A stretch of 64,000 bases of DNA from Closterium sp. Naga37s-1. Lineage: Eukaryota; Streptophyta; Zygnematophyceae; Desmidiales; Closteriaceae. Where the stretch lies: contig CANJKZ010000170.1 in assembly GCA_947471745.1 (NCBI GenBank), forward strand, positions 62,001 through 126,000, given 5' to 3'. Position 1 is the first letter of the stretch; every line of letters begins with the position of its first letter. Both the position numbers and the translations under genes were made by a program. Below, in pieces: positions 13,227 through 32,500 of the stretch. Below the pieces are notes generated by a model, which searched no databases, was not told the DNA's origin, and was given only the letters and a program-made list of their open reading frames with translations.

Positions 13227-13923
13227 AAATACTACTTTGAGGTGGATTTGAGGGATAGACTGTGAATTGGGGGGCGTGGGAGTAGTGTTTGTGACTGCTT
13301 GCTACCCGCTGTCATCTTTTTCAGAGTGTTAGTATATTATCGTGGCAAGGTTGAATGATTTTATAAAATTATTATACTTACAAGATAGAACAGCAAACAA
13401 GATGGGAACAGAAAACAATGTGTACTATGTTCCACAATGTCTTCCGACAAACTCAATAATCAGGTTTCCTGAGCACGCCAGCCCAACCTGCGGCGCGTAT
13501 CAACCTGCGAGACCCGCCTCGACAACATTTTGCTCGCGTGGACCCTATGGCTCCCTCACTCACTTCTCGCCCTCGCATCGCAATTCTTGCCTCCTCCCAG
13601 TTGCCCCGTGTTCCTGCAATGAATCTCCCTCTGCTGCCTGCTTCCCTCCATCCATCCAGCTTTTGTCAAATGGACAGTGCGGTGCGGTGTGACTTTCGCT
13701 CGCCACTCCTTCAATTTGTCTCCACTCCACGCCCCTGCTGTTCGCTCCCGCTTCGCTCACACCGATCTCCGACCTGATTGATTCCGTCCTCACCGCAAAC
13801 GCCGCAGGCACCGCAACCACAAGGAGCACCTCATATAACACCATCGTTAGTCGAAATGGAGAAAAGCACGTTGAGAGGTTTGCATTGATGACTTTGCAAA
13901 AAAGCAGCAGAGGGATAGCAGCC
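13227..13923. other. intergenic region between the two LRR genes
   Basis: It holds the 3' flank of the GPI-type LRR gene and the 5' flank of its paralog. 13330-13420 is AT-richer. I see no further gene, RNA or repeat array. Confidence 0.5.
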
Positions 13924-16900
13924 ATGTCGCCGTTGTCGCACTCGTTGTCGTCATCGTCGTCGTCGCAACGTTCCGTCGTCACGCCGTGGGCCGTCGCGTG
14001 CGTTCTGCTGGGGCTATTCGCGTTGGCCGCAGGGAGAAAATGGGAGCCGTCGCAAGGTATACTGTGCTGCGCAGCGCTTTACTGTGCCATGTTGTGCTAT
14101 ACGATGCTAGAGTACCCGGGGGAATAAAAAGTGCGACTTAGTACTTATGAGTTGAGTCAATCCGACAGCCCGTTCGCGCCGCGTGCTGCTACTACTACGA
14201 CGCGCGACCGCCGACACAATCATCATGCACTAACGCAACTCTGTTTTTTCTACGGCTGTTCTTTCCCTCCCCGCCTCCTCCGCTCCTCCCACTCCCACTC
14301 TCTTTCTCTTTCCCCCTCCCTCCCCCCTTCTCGCTTCCCCCATCCCGCCCCTATCCCCCCTCCCGCTTTCCTTATGGCGCGTTGGTGGGTGCGCGCAGCG
14401 GCGGTGCTGCTGCAGTGCATGAAGGAGTGGAAGGCGGACTTCTTCGGGTGGTCGTACAGCTCGCAGTGTTTCCAGGCGGAGCTCGTCACGTGTGACGAAG
14501 ACGGCATGGTTACCAGCATGTGAGGCTCGTGGGGGAGGAAGCAGCAGCAGTAGGAGTAGTAGAATTTAGTACCGGACGTTTACTTACCTTCTGATTCGAC
14601 TAGAACGGCCACGTGGTTACCAGCATTTGAGGAAGATTAGAGTAGCAGTAATGCACTCGCACTCGGTGCCACACGCCACTCCGCACCGCACCCCAGCACC
14701 ACGCACCCCACACCTAAACCACACCGGCAGGAGGAGCATATTCTCCCATGCCACCACACCACCATGGCATCGTGCCCACTTGATTTGTTGCGCCACTCGC
14801 AATGGTCTCTCTCTCCTCAAAACTGCGCATGATTCGCTTTTGCGTGTATGTGCGTGTGTGTGCGTGCGTGTGCGTGCGTGTGCGTGCGTGTGCGTGCGTG
14901 TGCGTGCGTGTGCGTGCGTGTGCGTGCGTGTGCGTGCGTGTGCGTGCGTGTGTGTGCGTGTGCGTGTGTGTGCGCGCGCGCGTGTGCGTGCGTGCGTGCG
15001 TGCGGGGGAGCGCAGGAGCCTGGTGGACATGAGGCTGGCCGGCAGTATCCCCTCCTCTATTGGCCTGCTCACTCGCATGACGTACTTGTGAGTGCGCCGT
15101 GTGAGAGGAGTGGGAGGAGTAGGACTTGTGGGGGAAGTGGGACGAGTTAGGCGAGTGAAGGAAGTTGGAGCGTGGGGCAGGTGCGGGGCGGGAAAGGAGG
15201 GCAGGGAGGGCAGGGAGGGCGGGGAGGAAAAGAAAAGCTGGTGAGGGAAGTACATGCTGTGGTGTGCTCTCTGGGTTCGCAGGGGCTGCAGCAAGCCCAG
15301 AAAGCAGCCTATTGTTTCCGGTGGTGATCTGCCACATGTTTGCACTGCCTGCTGAGTACTCTCTGCTGTGCCTCTCTCTCCTGTGCTGCATGATACTGTG
15401 CGTTTACTTGCGTACACACGCTCTGCATGCTTACTTTCGCACTTTGTTGTTGTGTCGCATTGTCACCAGGGACTTGAGCGGCAATCACTTGGGCAGCACC
15501 ATTCCGCACTCTCTCCAGAAACTCTCCTACATGGACACCCTGTGAGTGGCAGACACACACAGCAGCAGCACCACCACCACCAGCACCTCCACCACCACCA
15601 CCACTGTCACGACCGCCTATGTCTGCCCAACTTCGCCCAACGCCTTCCATCTCTCTCCCACCTCCTGCTAGCACCCCCCATTGCTTCCATGGTCTTCCAT
15701 CTATCCTCACCAACCGAACCGCATACCCTCTCTTCTTGCAAGTTTTGGCTTGCTGGCTTACCTGCTGCCTCCCTTGCTGGCTGCCTTGCTGACTTGCTTC
15801 CTGGCTGGCTCTGTGCGTGGCAGCAACCTGGCGAAGAACGAGCTGAACGGGTCCATTCCTGAGTTTATCGGCTCCCTCACCCGCACCACCTTCCTGTGCG
15901 TCACCCACCTCGCACACATGCATGCGCATGGATGCATGGATGGGCATGGATGGGCATTTGTGTGAATGTATAGAAGGGCACAGGTGTGCGTGTATGGGCA
16001 TGTGCTGGATTGCTGGGCTGCATAATCTACTCCTGGGCCCATGCTGTCAAGCAGATACGCTCCTCCTCCCATCCACTGTCCGTCCCTCTCACCCGCTTCG
16101 ATCTCCCAGGATTGCCCCTAACTAGTTTCCCTCAGCCTTTCGCGCTATAATTAATCTCCATGCCGACACACACGCGCTGCCGCTCTCAATACCCTCTCAC
16201 CACCCTCCCACCACCCCTCACCCATGCTCACCCATGTCAGCCAACGCTATCCCAACTCATCCTCCCCTTCTCTCTCCCCCCCATCCTGCCCTCTCCCTGG
16301 CTCTCGTCTCTCCCCACCACCTCACACCATCTCGGAGCAGCAACCTGGCGGGCAACAAATTCTCCGAGTCTGTGCCGTCCAGTATGGGCAACCTTCTCTC
16401 CCTGCACTACCTGTACGCTACTCGCTCACTTGCTCGCTCGCATGCTTGCTTGCCTGCTTGCAGGCTTGCTTGCTTGATTGTGGAGTGAATTCGATGAATC
16501 TCGAATTCCGAAACAGTGATGCGGGACATGCTTGGCCACTTCACCATGCTAAACCTCGCTTCACCGTCCTCCACCGCACTCCACAACGCGTTGTCATGAG
16601 TCATGGCATCGCGTGCTTCATCCTCTCCGGCCGCGCCCTAACAAGCAGCGTCACCACAAGCAACCATCCGCGCCTTTCTCTCCATCCAGTCGCTTACGTG
16701 CCATCACCCCCTGCTTCTCCTCTCCTCCACCCTATTGCAGGGATATCAGTAACAACTCTCTTACAGGTGCTCTCCCTCCGTCACTGGGCAACCTTACAGA
16801 TCTATGGAGCCTGTGAGTCAGTCAATCGCTGCACACACACCCATCCCATCCCATCCCATCCCATCCCATCCCATCCCATACCATGCACTACATCTCCTAT

Positions 16901-17789
16901 CGTTCGTTCACCTTGCTAATGTCCCCTTTTCCCCCTGCCTTCCCCTCCCCGTCCCTCCTCTCCACCCCACGCCATACCTCCCTCCCCATACCGTCCCGGT
17001 TCTCGCTGCTCGTGCGGCAGCAAGTTCAACTCGAGTGTGGCGGCGCCCGTGTGCCCCTCATCGGGAGAGTGCACGGTCAGGCAGAACTCCTCTTCCGCCT
17101 TCTGCTCCATCTGCACTCGCTTCTGCAAGACCTGCGCAGGCAAGCACCCCCTTCTCTCTCCGCCCCCTTCCTTCCCCCTTCCTCCCCCCTCCCCCCTCTC
17201 CCCTCCCCCTCCTTTCTCTTGCTATCTCTTTCAAACAGGCCGTAGGCATTTTCATCTTGGTTTCAGGCAACCAGACACTCGTGTGTTGGTTATCATCTCA
17301 GCTCCCAGCTCTCATGCCCCTTTCCATTCTTCTCTACTCCCTGTACTTGCCTTGCCCCCAACAGAGATGTTCGCTGCCTCAGCCCCCGAGTCTCAACCCG
17401 CTCCGCAACCTCCTCTGCCTTCCCCTCCCTCCCTCCCTTCCATTGCACCTGCCTCCGCCTCTCTCCCATCCCCCGCACCCGCATCACAGCCTGCTCCTGC
17501 ATATTTCGCCCCACCCTCCCTTTCCTCCATTCCCCTTGCACCACCCTCCTCCCCTCCTGTACCTGCACCTGCCTCGAATGTCACCAACGCCACGAGTACT
17601 GAAGAAAACACAAGTGGTGTCAGCAGCAGCACTGCGAAGGGAGTGTATGGATCTCCAGTGGCAATGGCGGTGGTTGCAGCTGTGGTGACAGCATTGGCGG
17701 TGGCATGTCTGCTCGTGGGTGTGCGCTGGGCGATGAATAGAAGAGATGGCAGTAGAGCAGGGAACAAGGATGCGTGGAACCCTGCATAA
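13924..17789 (+). CDS. membrane LRR protein with 5 LRRs, Pro/Ser stalk and one transmembrane helix
   Basis: Modelled exons: 13924-14056, 14399-14519, 15016-15087, 15470-15541, 15824-15895, 16341-16412, 16741-16812, 17021-17139, 17365-17789 (1158 nt, 385 aa). Start 13924 has a good context (gcagccATG); an in-frame ATG at 13888 is the alternative. The N-terminus is a Ser-rich stretch plus hydrophobic signal (AVACVLLGLFALAAG). A Cys-containing LRRNT cap is encoded by a 121-bp exon, the same length as in the upstream paralog. Five LRRs follow, each a 72-bp phase-2 exon, then a Cys cap (C-x5-C, C-x2-C-x3-C-x2-C), a Pro/Ser stalk, a helix at about 344-364 and a 21-residue basic tail. There is no kinase. 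Intron 8 appears to be GC-AG (CAG|GCAAGC). It is probably a receptor-like protein needing a partner for signalling. Confidence 0.85.
14850..15000. repeat. (GTGCGT)n array in intron 2 of the second LRR gene
   Basis: About 150 bp of GTGCGT/GTGTGC units end 15 bp before the exon 3 acceptor, so they replace the usual pyrimidine tract with a purine/pyrimidine-alternating run that could adopt Z-DNA. Confidence 0.93.
16843..16879. repeat. (CCCAT)n microsatellite
   Basis: Seven CCCAT units in the intron after LRR exon 7 of the second LRR gene. Confidence 0.9.
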
Positions 17790-18534
17790 CTGTTGAATAA
17801 GTGCACATTCTTTCGTTCTACTTGGAGTCTGTATCCATGTTACACAATCTTTGTAACTGGAAACACGTCTGTAAGGATTTACAAATCCTTACTGAGGCAC
17901 TCGTTAGCGAGGCCATCCCGAGGGTCACGCGAGGAACCTTTTCTTCCTATTTCGTCGCACCGAACCACTCCTGAGTCGCCTCCGCACCAATCGCAACCAT
18001 CACCGAGCCATCCTCGCTCAACCTCCCCGCCTAGCTAGGAATTCCCCTATTTGGGCCTCGTCACTTCCATTGTATCGTCATTCAGTAATCAGTCATTCTC
18101 GTTATTCGATATTCTGCGCACTCTGCAAGTTCATTCATAACGAAGTCCACATTTCCACCACTACCCCTCAAACATTGATTATTTTTATAACGAATTCGCA
18201 CCATGCGGGTTGGGAACGTCGGAACTCACGACCAGTGGGACCCCGAATCACCGAGACCCACCGAAAATAGTCACGAAGCCAAAAGACCTAGGGTCATGAC
18301 CAGACCCGACCGTGCCTGACCATGCCTAACCGTGCCGCCGCACACAAATTCCTGCACTTACCAGCTGCGCCGCCACGCCGCAGAGCAAGCGTTCCCAGCC
18401 GAACAAGGAGGTAATCGCCGGCAGTTTTCGGACCAGTTCGTCGCTCCAGTCAGCCCTGCGGCGAGCATTGACGGCTAGCCGCTAGTTCTGCCTCTCGACC
18501 AACCAGCGCGTGTGGAGTTCCAAAGGCCAGCTCG
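17790..18534. other. intergenic region between the LRR gene and the dehydrogenase gene
   Basis: It contains the 3' flank of the LRR gene and the 5' flank of the dehydrogenase gene. 'GTAAGGATTTACAAATCCTTAC' at 17871-17892 is a perfect short inverted repeat of unknown role. No other gene signal is seen. Confidence 0.5.
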
Positions 18535-25124
<6,590 letters not shown>

Positions 25125-26576
25125 CGACCATTCCTGCATGTGGTGTAACGTGTACACAAGTGCTTCAAAGAGTATGCGACGTAAGGTAGCACAAGTGAAT
25201 GATGATGTTTTGACTTTCGAGCCGCCGCAAAGGCTGTATTGATATGTCAGGCAGACCGCTCTGGGTCAACAGCCCAGTTTACGGTAACAGGGTTTATGAT
25301 TTCTGTAATAATGCGTTAGGAGTTGGATTGAAACTTGATCATGGCAATGATATCTAGCAAGCCTTGGAGCAGCCTCAGCAGAACCACCTACCGTAATGTG
25401 CCACATCCATTGTGTTGTGATTATTTATCTGCTGGCCGTTTCCAGGGAGCAGGCTCTAGACATCCATGCTGTAGCAGTATCATAATGTGTACTAGCATGT
25501 TCATCACATCCAATAAATAGAAAGCACCCTTTACAAAAACAACATCCCATATTTCTAGCACTAGTCTGCTCTCCTCCATCTAACCCTAGGCCCAATAGAT
25601 CGGCAGCAGACTACCGTATTACGAAGGTGGGGCAGAGTAAGGTAAGGTCCAACAAGTACGGTAGCAGCAGAGGAGAACGCACGTGTAGCACACCGATACC
25701 GTAGGACAGATAACCGGACCAGTAGTACTGGTAATATGGTATACCATACATACACACACCATACAGAATCCAGTGGAAAAAGCACAGGACAGGACCCTGC
25801 CTGCCTTCATCCATGCTGGGCCACTAAACGACATACGATAATGTAGTTTCTCTTTGCCTGTGCAGGGCTTCACTTTCAAATGTTCCGAGGTGATGATCCT
25901 GCTAGGAGGGCAAATAAAACACGGATTAGTGACGGGGCAAACGAGCGAGAGCTCACATCCGAACGGCATGCGAAATGAAAGCAGGATTGTGCATATGCAT
26001 GGATGGAGATGGCAGGAGGAATGGAGCATGAGAGTTGGGACTTGCATTCACATGTGGAGGTGGAGTGAAGAGTGAGAATGGTCGTGGGAGACAACAATCA
26101 GTTGCACAACAGATGTAGGCAATAATATCAGAGGAAAGAAATGGCGCATAAGGTGTGTGTGTGTCCGCAGGTGTGCATGAATATGCAAATGCGCGATTGT
26201 GTGCAGTGTGCATGTGAGCACGAGTGCATGCATGCATGTGTGTCTGACCTGAGGCACCCACGGAGCGCCAGATGGAAGCAGCACTCCTCTCCATCACCTC
26301 CCTCACCTCCTCCGCGTTCTGTCACGCACGCACGCACACACGCACGCACGCATGCACGCACGCACACATGCACGCACCACATGACGCACACACCAAAAAC
26401 ATCTCCACACGCTTTCATCACATGACAGCGAAGCAACGTCATGCCAGACGGCGCCACATGAAATGACACGACGTGACATGGTGTGACGAGAGTTGACGAA
26501 ACGTGCAACTAATGACAGGCAACGACGAGCCATCGGAAAGATAAAATTTAGGACGTCTCAAAAACATAATATTCTA
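25125..26576. other. intergenic region between convergent genes
   Basis: It holds the 3' flanks of the dehydrogenase gene and of the minus-strand giant gene. An AATAAA is at 25513. 26320-26400 is a CACG/CATG-rich alternating tract. A half palindrome (GACGTCTCAAAA) is at 26553-26564. No further gene is supported. Confidence 0.5.
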
Positions 26577-29500
26577 TCACGTGAGCCGAGCTGACAACAC
26601 GTGCAAATTAAATTCCTCAAACCCCATGACCTTTCTTCCTCCTCCCGTGTGTCCCCCCAAGCCCATACTGACATCGCATTGCTTCACCAGCTGCGCTCGC
26701 TTGGGCATGGCCCACCCCCACAGCCGGCACGCCACGTTCACCGCCCGCGACTTCTGCTCATTGCTCAAATGCCCTGGGAAGGGTGGGGCGCCAAGCCGGT
26801 GTCGGGGGAGGGGAAGGAAAGGAGGGGAGGGACAGGAGAGAGAAAGAGTCACTCACAGCATGGTGAGTGATCGTGAGGAGCATCTAAGCAACCAGCACCG
26901 ACACATGTTTTGTGATGTCTCAAAAGCCGTTCGACGACTGTCCCCACACACAATCACACTCACAGTGATCGATCCTGGTGCGCATCTGCACTGCAGAACC
27001 AGCACCGACTCAGCAGTCACCAAAGAGACTCTCAGTCATCGGACAGAGTTATAATCTGCGCCACCAGCAGCGGCAGCACATCCCTTCAACCCCACTCCAC
27101 ACACACACTCACAGTCATCGGTCATGGTGAGTATCTGCGCCACCAGCGCTGGCACGTCCGCGAGGGGCCACTTGCACGAGTCAGCCACAGTGGCAGCGAG
27201 GCGGGACGCAATAGCGAGCGACAGATCAGGCTTCTCCTCGTCCAGCGGATACACTATCTCCAGCAGCGCCGCTGGGCGCATGGCGGGGGACGTGGAGTCC
27301 GGGAGCGCGAGCAGCAGCCCCCGTAGACCCCAGTCGAAGACTTCCAGGTCTAGTGGGTCCGCACAGGAGCCTTCCTCGTCTATGGCCTGGGGGAGTGCGA
27401 CGGTGGGGAGGTTGGGAGGGGTGGGGACGGGTAGGGAGGGTAGGGGAATTGGGGTACAAGGGTGGTGGGCTGGGGTTGCGGATGAAACGAGGGAGAAGCG
27501 GGCATTGGCGTGGAGATAGACGAGAGGGTTTCTGAGCCCGCTGGAAAAATTGAGCACTTGCGCATGAGCAGCACAGCCGCTTGTGCGAATCCATGAGACG
27601 TGCGCGCACGCACCTCGTATGTGTGCATGAGCGATTTCACGTGCATGGACTCGAGCAGCAGCGGCAGGTGCAGCTCCGTCTCTATGTTCCGCCCAATGCG
27701 CAGCCACACAGCCCACCCCACCTCCGTCGCCGGCTCCACCATCCTCTCTATCACCTCGATCGCCCGCTCCTCACCGCCTCCCACCTCGCCTCCTCCCGCA
27801 CCCGCAGCAGCCGCCGCCGCCGCAGCAGCAGCAGCGCCACTCCCCAGCCAGCGGTTGAGCATCACCAGCGCGCTCAGCTCCTTCTCCCTCCAGTCAACCA
27901 CGACGTTGCCCATTCGAGACACGCCCAGGGCACCGCCGGCTGCTCCGGGCCCGCCGAGCAAGCCCCGGGAGTGCATGCGGAGAAAGTTGAGCGTCACTTC
28001 GTACGCCCACGGGTGGCAGAGTTTCATGTCGGTGCATCGCAGCATGGCGTCTGCTAGCTCTGCTACATACGATGCTGGCCTGTCCCGCCTGCTCACCCCG
28101 CTGCTGCTGCGATCCATCCCCATGCTGCTGCTCGTGCTCATGCCGCTGCTGCTGCGCTCGATCCCGGCGCCACCAACAGCACCAGGACCATTGCCAGGCC
28201 CACCACCACCACCACCTCCCGCTCCTCCTCCTCCCCCTCCCCCTCCCCCACTCCCTCCTCCGCCTCCCCCTTCCACAGTGGCAATATGCGCAGTCTTCAC
28301 CGTACTAGCAAGCCGGGCGAATCTCGCGTTAACCGACTCCGCGCCGCTGCCCTGAAACACCATGCGGATCACATGGTCAAACCCATCGGCCGCCAGCCGG
28401 CCAGACGCCACCGCACACAGCACCACATGGAACGCCGCTTCCTCCAATCCCAGCGACTCCATATGCAGAGCGAGAGAGACGAGATCGTCCGGGTGTAAAT
28501 GCTTCATCTCCCTCATCTCTGCAGCGAGGTTCATGGCTAGAACGCCCGGGCCAAGACCCAGGCTGTAGTAGAGCCTGTCTATCTCCTCGCATCGCTCCGA
28601 GAGATTGCTGTGCTTCGCCCGCGCGATACCCTCTGCTAGAGCCACCTCGGCGAGACTTGCTAGACGCATAGGCTGCCAGGGCTTCTGGGTTCGGTGGCTG
28701 GGGAGGAGGAGGTTGGGGCGTGGCGGGGAGGAGACGGAGGTGAGCGGATGGTGCGTGGACGCAGGGTTGGTTGGGGAGGTTGGGGAGCCGGCAGAAGGGA
28801 GGGGGTGTTGCGGGTGGGAGAGCGTTCGGTCGTGGCATGCTGTGAGGACGGCCTTAAGGCAGGAGAGGATGAAGGCTCGGCAGGCAGGGAGATTGGAAGG
28901 TACCCTGACGTTGAGCACTCGGCCAAAGCTGGGAAGTTCTGGGGCAGAGGAGAGGAGAGATGCGCTGGCGACAGTGGATGATTGGAGATAGGAGGATGTG
29001 TGGGGGGATGAGGAGAGGGAGGATGGCACGAGTGTGGAGAGCGGTGGGGAGGAGGCAGAGGCGGAGGCGGAGGGGGGCAGGGGAGGCATGGAGGAGGATG
29101 TGGGGTTGGAGGAGGTGGAGGTTCTGGAGCTGAAGAAAGGGGATGAGGGACGGGGGAAAGCAACAGGGAAGGACAGGAGACTGTGCTTCGCATGTGGCTG
29201 CTGCTGCTGCTGCTGCTGCTGCGGCTGTTGCTGCTGCTGCTGCCCTGCCCCTGCCCCTGCCCCAGCACCAGCACCATATCCTCCTCCCCCGCCCATACCC
29301 CCCACACCTTCCAAAGGCCCAGAATTGGAAACCGCTCGGCGACGAGTCCACCCAGGCGACCCAGGCTGACTCCCGCCACTTGCACTACCTCCTGCCGCTC
29401 CTGCCGCCGCCCCCACTCCTCCTCCTCCACCACCACCACCACCACCACCCAGCAGACCCCCCATGTTGCCCGACCCAGCCAAGCCAGACGCACGGGCCGG

Positions 29501-32500
29501 CGGTGTGAGCGAGCGAGACGACGCTGCTCTGGCCTGCAAGCCGAAGTTGCCGCTGCCCTCGCGGCCCAGCACCCCAGAGCCCTCCCGGAAGAGGGACCCT
29601 TCTCGCGGCCACGCGAAGTTGTTAGCGAGGAGTTCAAAGCGAGCAATGCGGTGCAGCAGGCGCAGCAGACACATGCACGCCGTGGCAGGCTGCCACGAGC
29701 TGATCGCTGCTCCTAGCCCGGCCACCAGGAGAATATCATCATGGGAACATGTGGCTGGTTGCGGCGGCCCTGTGCCTAGCGCCTCTGCTAGGAGCCTGGC
29801 TTGCAGACTCCCTTCCGGCCCCCATCCCTTGCCCACCCCTGCCCCGTGTCCCGCTGCTGCTGCTGAGAAGTCTCCTGCGCTGCCGGCGTCAGCAGCGCCT
29901 GCTGCTGATCCTGCTGTGCTGCCCGCATTGCTGCGTCGTCTTGAATGGTGTTGCTCATGCCTGCTGCTGCTGTTGCTCAGGGATTCGCGTTCCTGCCTGC
30001 CCGTGCCGCCGGCACCGCCGTCGTATGAGAAGCGGTACAACCCGTGACCCTCCCTTTCCCGCTCCCGTTCTCTCTCCCTCCTCCTGTCCTTCTCCCACTC
30101 CCTCTCCCTCTCACGCACCCTGTCTCTCTCCCTATCCCGCTCCCGCTCCCTCTCCCTAGGTCTTTCCCTATCCCTTTCTCTATCCCTCTCCCTATCCCGC
30201 TCCCGCTCTCTCCAGGGAGAGCTAGAGCCACTACCCAAGGGATCTCTCAAAGGAGACGCACCAGCAGAGTCAGGAAACCGAGGAGACAGGAACCCGCCCA
30301 CGCTGCTCCCCCCTCCACTCACACTGTCTCTCTCTCTATCCCTAGTCGCCTGCTCCTCCTCCTCCTCTTCCTCCACCACCCACTGCGGCTTCACCTCGCC
30401 CCACTGCTCCCAGTACTTGAGCCACACAGCCAGCCCTGCCACAAACACCTCCCCCACATGCGCCTCGCTGAGCTTCTCCGCACTGTCCGCCACTCCTCTG
30501 AACTTCCGCCGCACCCATTCATACTCCCGCACGGCTTCGGTGGCGGACCAGTGCCGGCTGCGGCGGCGGTGCGTGATGCGAGTGACGCACACAGGCGCCG
30601 CATCCGACCACGACCGATCCGACAGAGAAGACACCGGCCCCGCTCGGCCGCGAGAGGACGACGCAGACGACCCCCCACCTCCCCCACCCCCACCCCCTCC
30701 CCCACCTCCTCCTGCTCTCGATCCATACGGGACGATGCACTCATCCTCATCGTCATCATCCATACTGAATGCATGCGGGCCTGGACCGCCAGGCATGAGC
30801 GACACGGCATCATCATCATCATCCTGCCCCGCCAAACGCTGCAGCATCATCTCGAGATACTGCATGAACAGCCACGACCAGTGGTCGCGGCACTGCTGCG
30901 CGCGCCGCCGCGCCGCCGCCACAGGTCCAAACTCCCTGTGCAGCGCGCGGGCGGCCACAGCAGGAGCACCGTGCGCGTGGCCATGCCCATGCCCGTGCGC
31001 GTGGGCGATTTCTGGGCGGCGCATGATGGAGAGCGTGCGCACATAGAGCAGCTCTGGAGGCATGTCCTCGTCTATGGGATCATGGATGTCATGGTCATGG
31101 TCATGGTCATAGTCATGGTCATGACTTACAGCACCTACACCTACACCATGCAGGTCTAGGTCTAGGTCCTCGTGGTCGTGGCTGTGGCTGTGGCTGTGGC
31201 TGTGGCTGTGGCTGTGGCTGTGGCTGTGGCTGTAGCTGTGGGGGCTTGCTTCATCTGTATCTATGTACCCCTCCTCCTCTTCCTGCTCCTCCTCAGAGTG
31301 CGCGCCGCCATACAGGCGCCTGGAACCGCCTACCCGTTCACCCACCACACCCCTTCGCCTTCTCTCCGCATGCCCTCCCCTGCTCCCCTTGCCAACCTGT
31401 GAGTGCCCATGCTTGCGGCTATGCACCCCCCCATGACTCCTCCCATGCCCCCTCCCATGCACACGCGCGTGTCTGCTTGCACCAGGAGACACCCCATGCT
31501 CCTCCCCGTCCACCTCCACCTCCTCACTCCAAACCTCGTCCTCATCTGTAATATCATTCCCATGCCCAGGCTTTCTGAACCCAACTCCTCCCTTCCCACG
31601 CGCCACCACCCTTCCTCCCCTCTTCCTCCTCACCCGCCCCGCTCCCACCACCCTTGTACCACCCAAATCCGACTCACTCCCCTCCTCATGCCCCTCCTCC
31701 TCTCCCTCCCCCTCTGTAGAATACTCTTCCTCCCCTTCCGAGTACATCCCATCACTGTACTCCGAATCGAACTCAGCATCGCCGCTCACAGACCCGCCAT
31801 CCTCACTCATGAGCTCTTCCTCACTGTCACTAATCAACTCCTCCTCTCCATCAAGCAACATGTCATCCTCCTCCTCCCCATCAACATACTCACCCTCTGA
31901 TTCATCCTCATAAATATCCTCCTCCTCGTCCTCCTCCTCCTCCTCTTCTCCCTCCTCCTCCCCCACGAGATTCCTGGCAGGCCCTCTGATCCCCTCCTGT
32001 CTCAGCAGCAGCACCTGTGGGCTCGTAGGTTCGCCATCACCCTCATCCTTCTCTGCTCCCGCCTCACCACTCTCCATACTAACTTCCACGCCAACACTCA
32101 CCTGCTGCCCCTCCTCCACCTGTCCCTTCTTTCCTCCCTCTCCTGCCTCTCCTCCCTCTCCTCCCTCTTCTCCCTTCTCCCCCTGTCCATCCTCATCCAC
32201 CACTCCTCCCTTCAACCCCTCCCTTAAATCATCAGCAACACCATCCTCACCACCCATGCTGCTGTCTACACCCACCACACCCACCACACCCGCCTCTACC
32301 TCCACCTCTCCTTCTCTTTCTATCTCCACCTCGATCTCTATCCTCTTCACCATCGTTTCACCATTCTCTCCACTCACAAGAGCGTTCACTCCGCTGCTTC
32401 TTCCTCCTCCTGCCCCAACCTCTTCCATCCCCTTGCTACTGCTCTCACCCTGCTCCTGCTCCTGCTCCTCCCCCTCCTCCACCCTACGTGGCCCCCCGTC

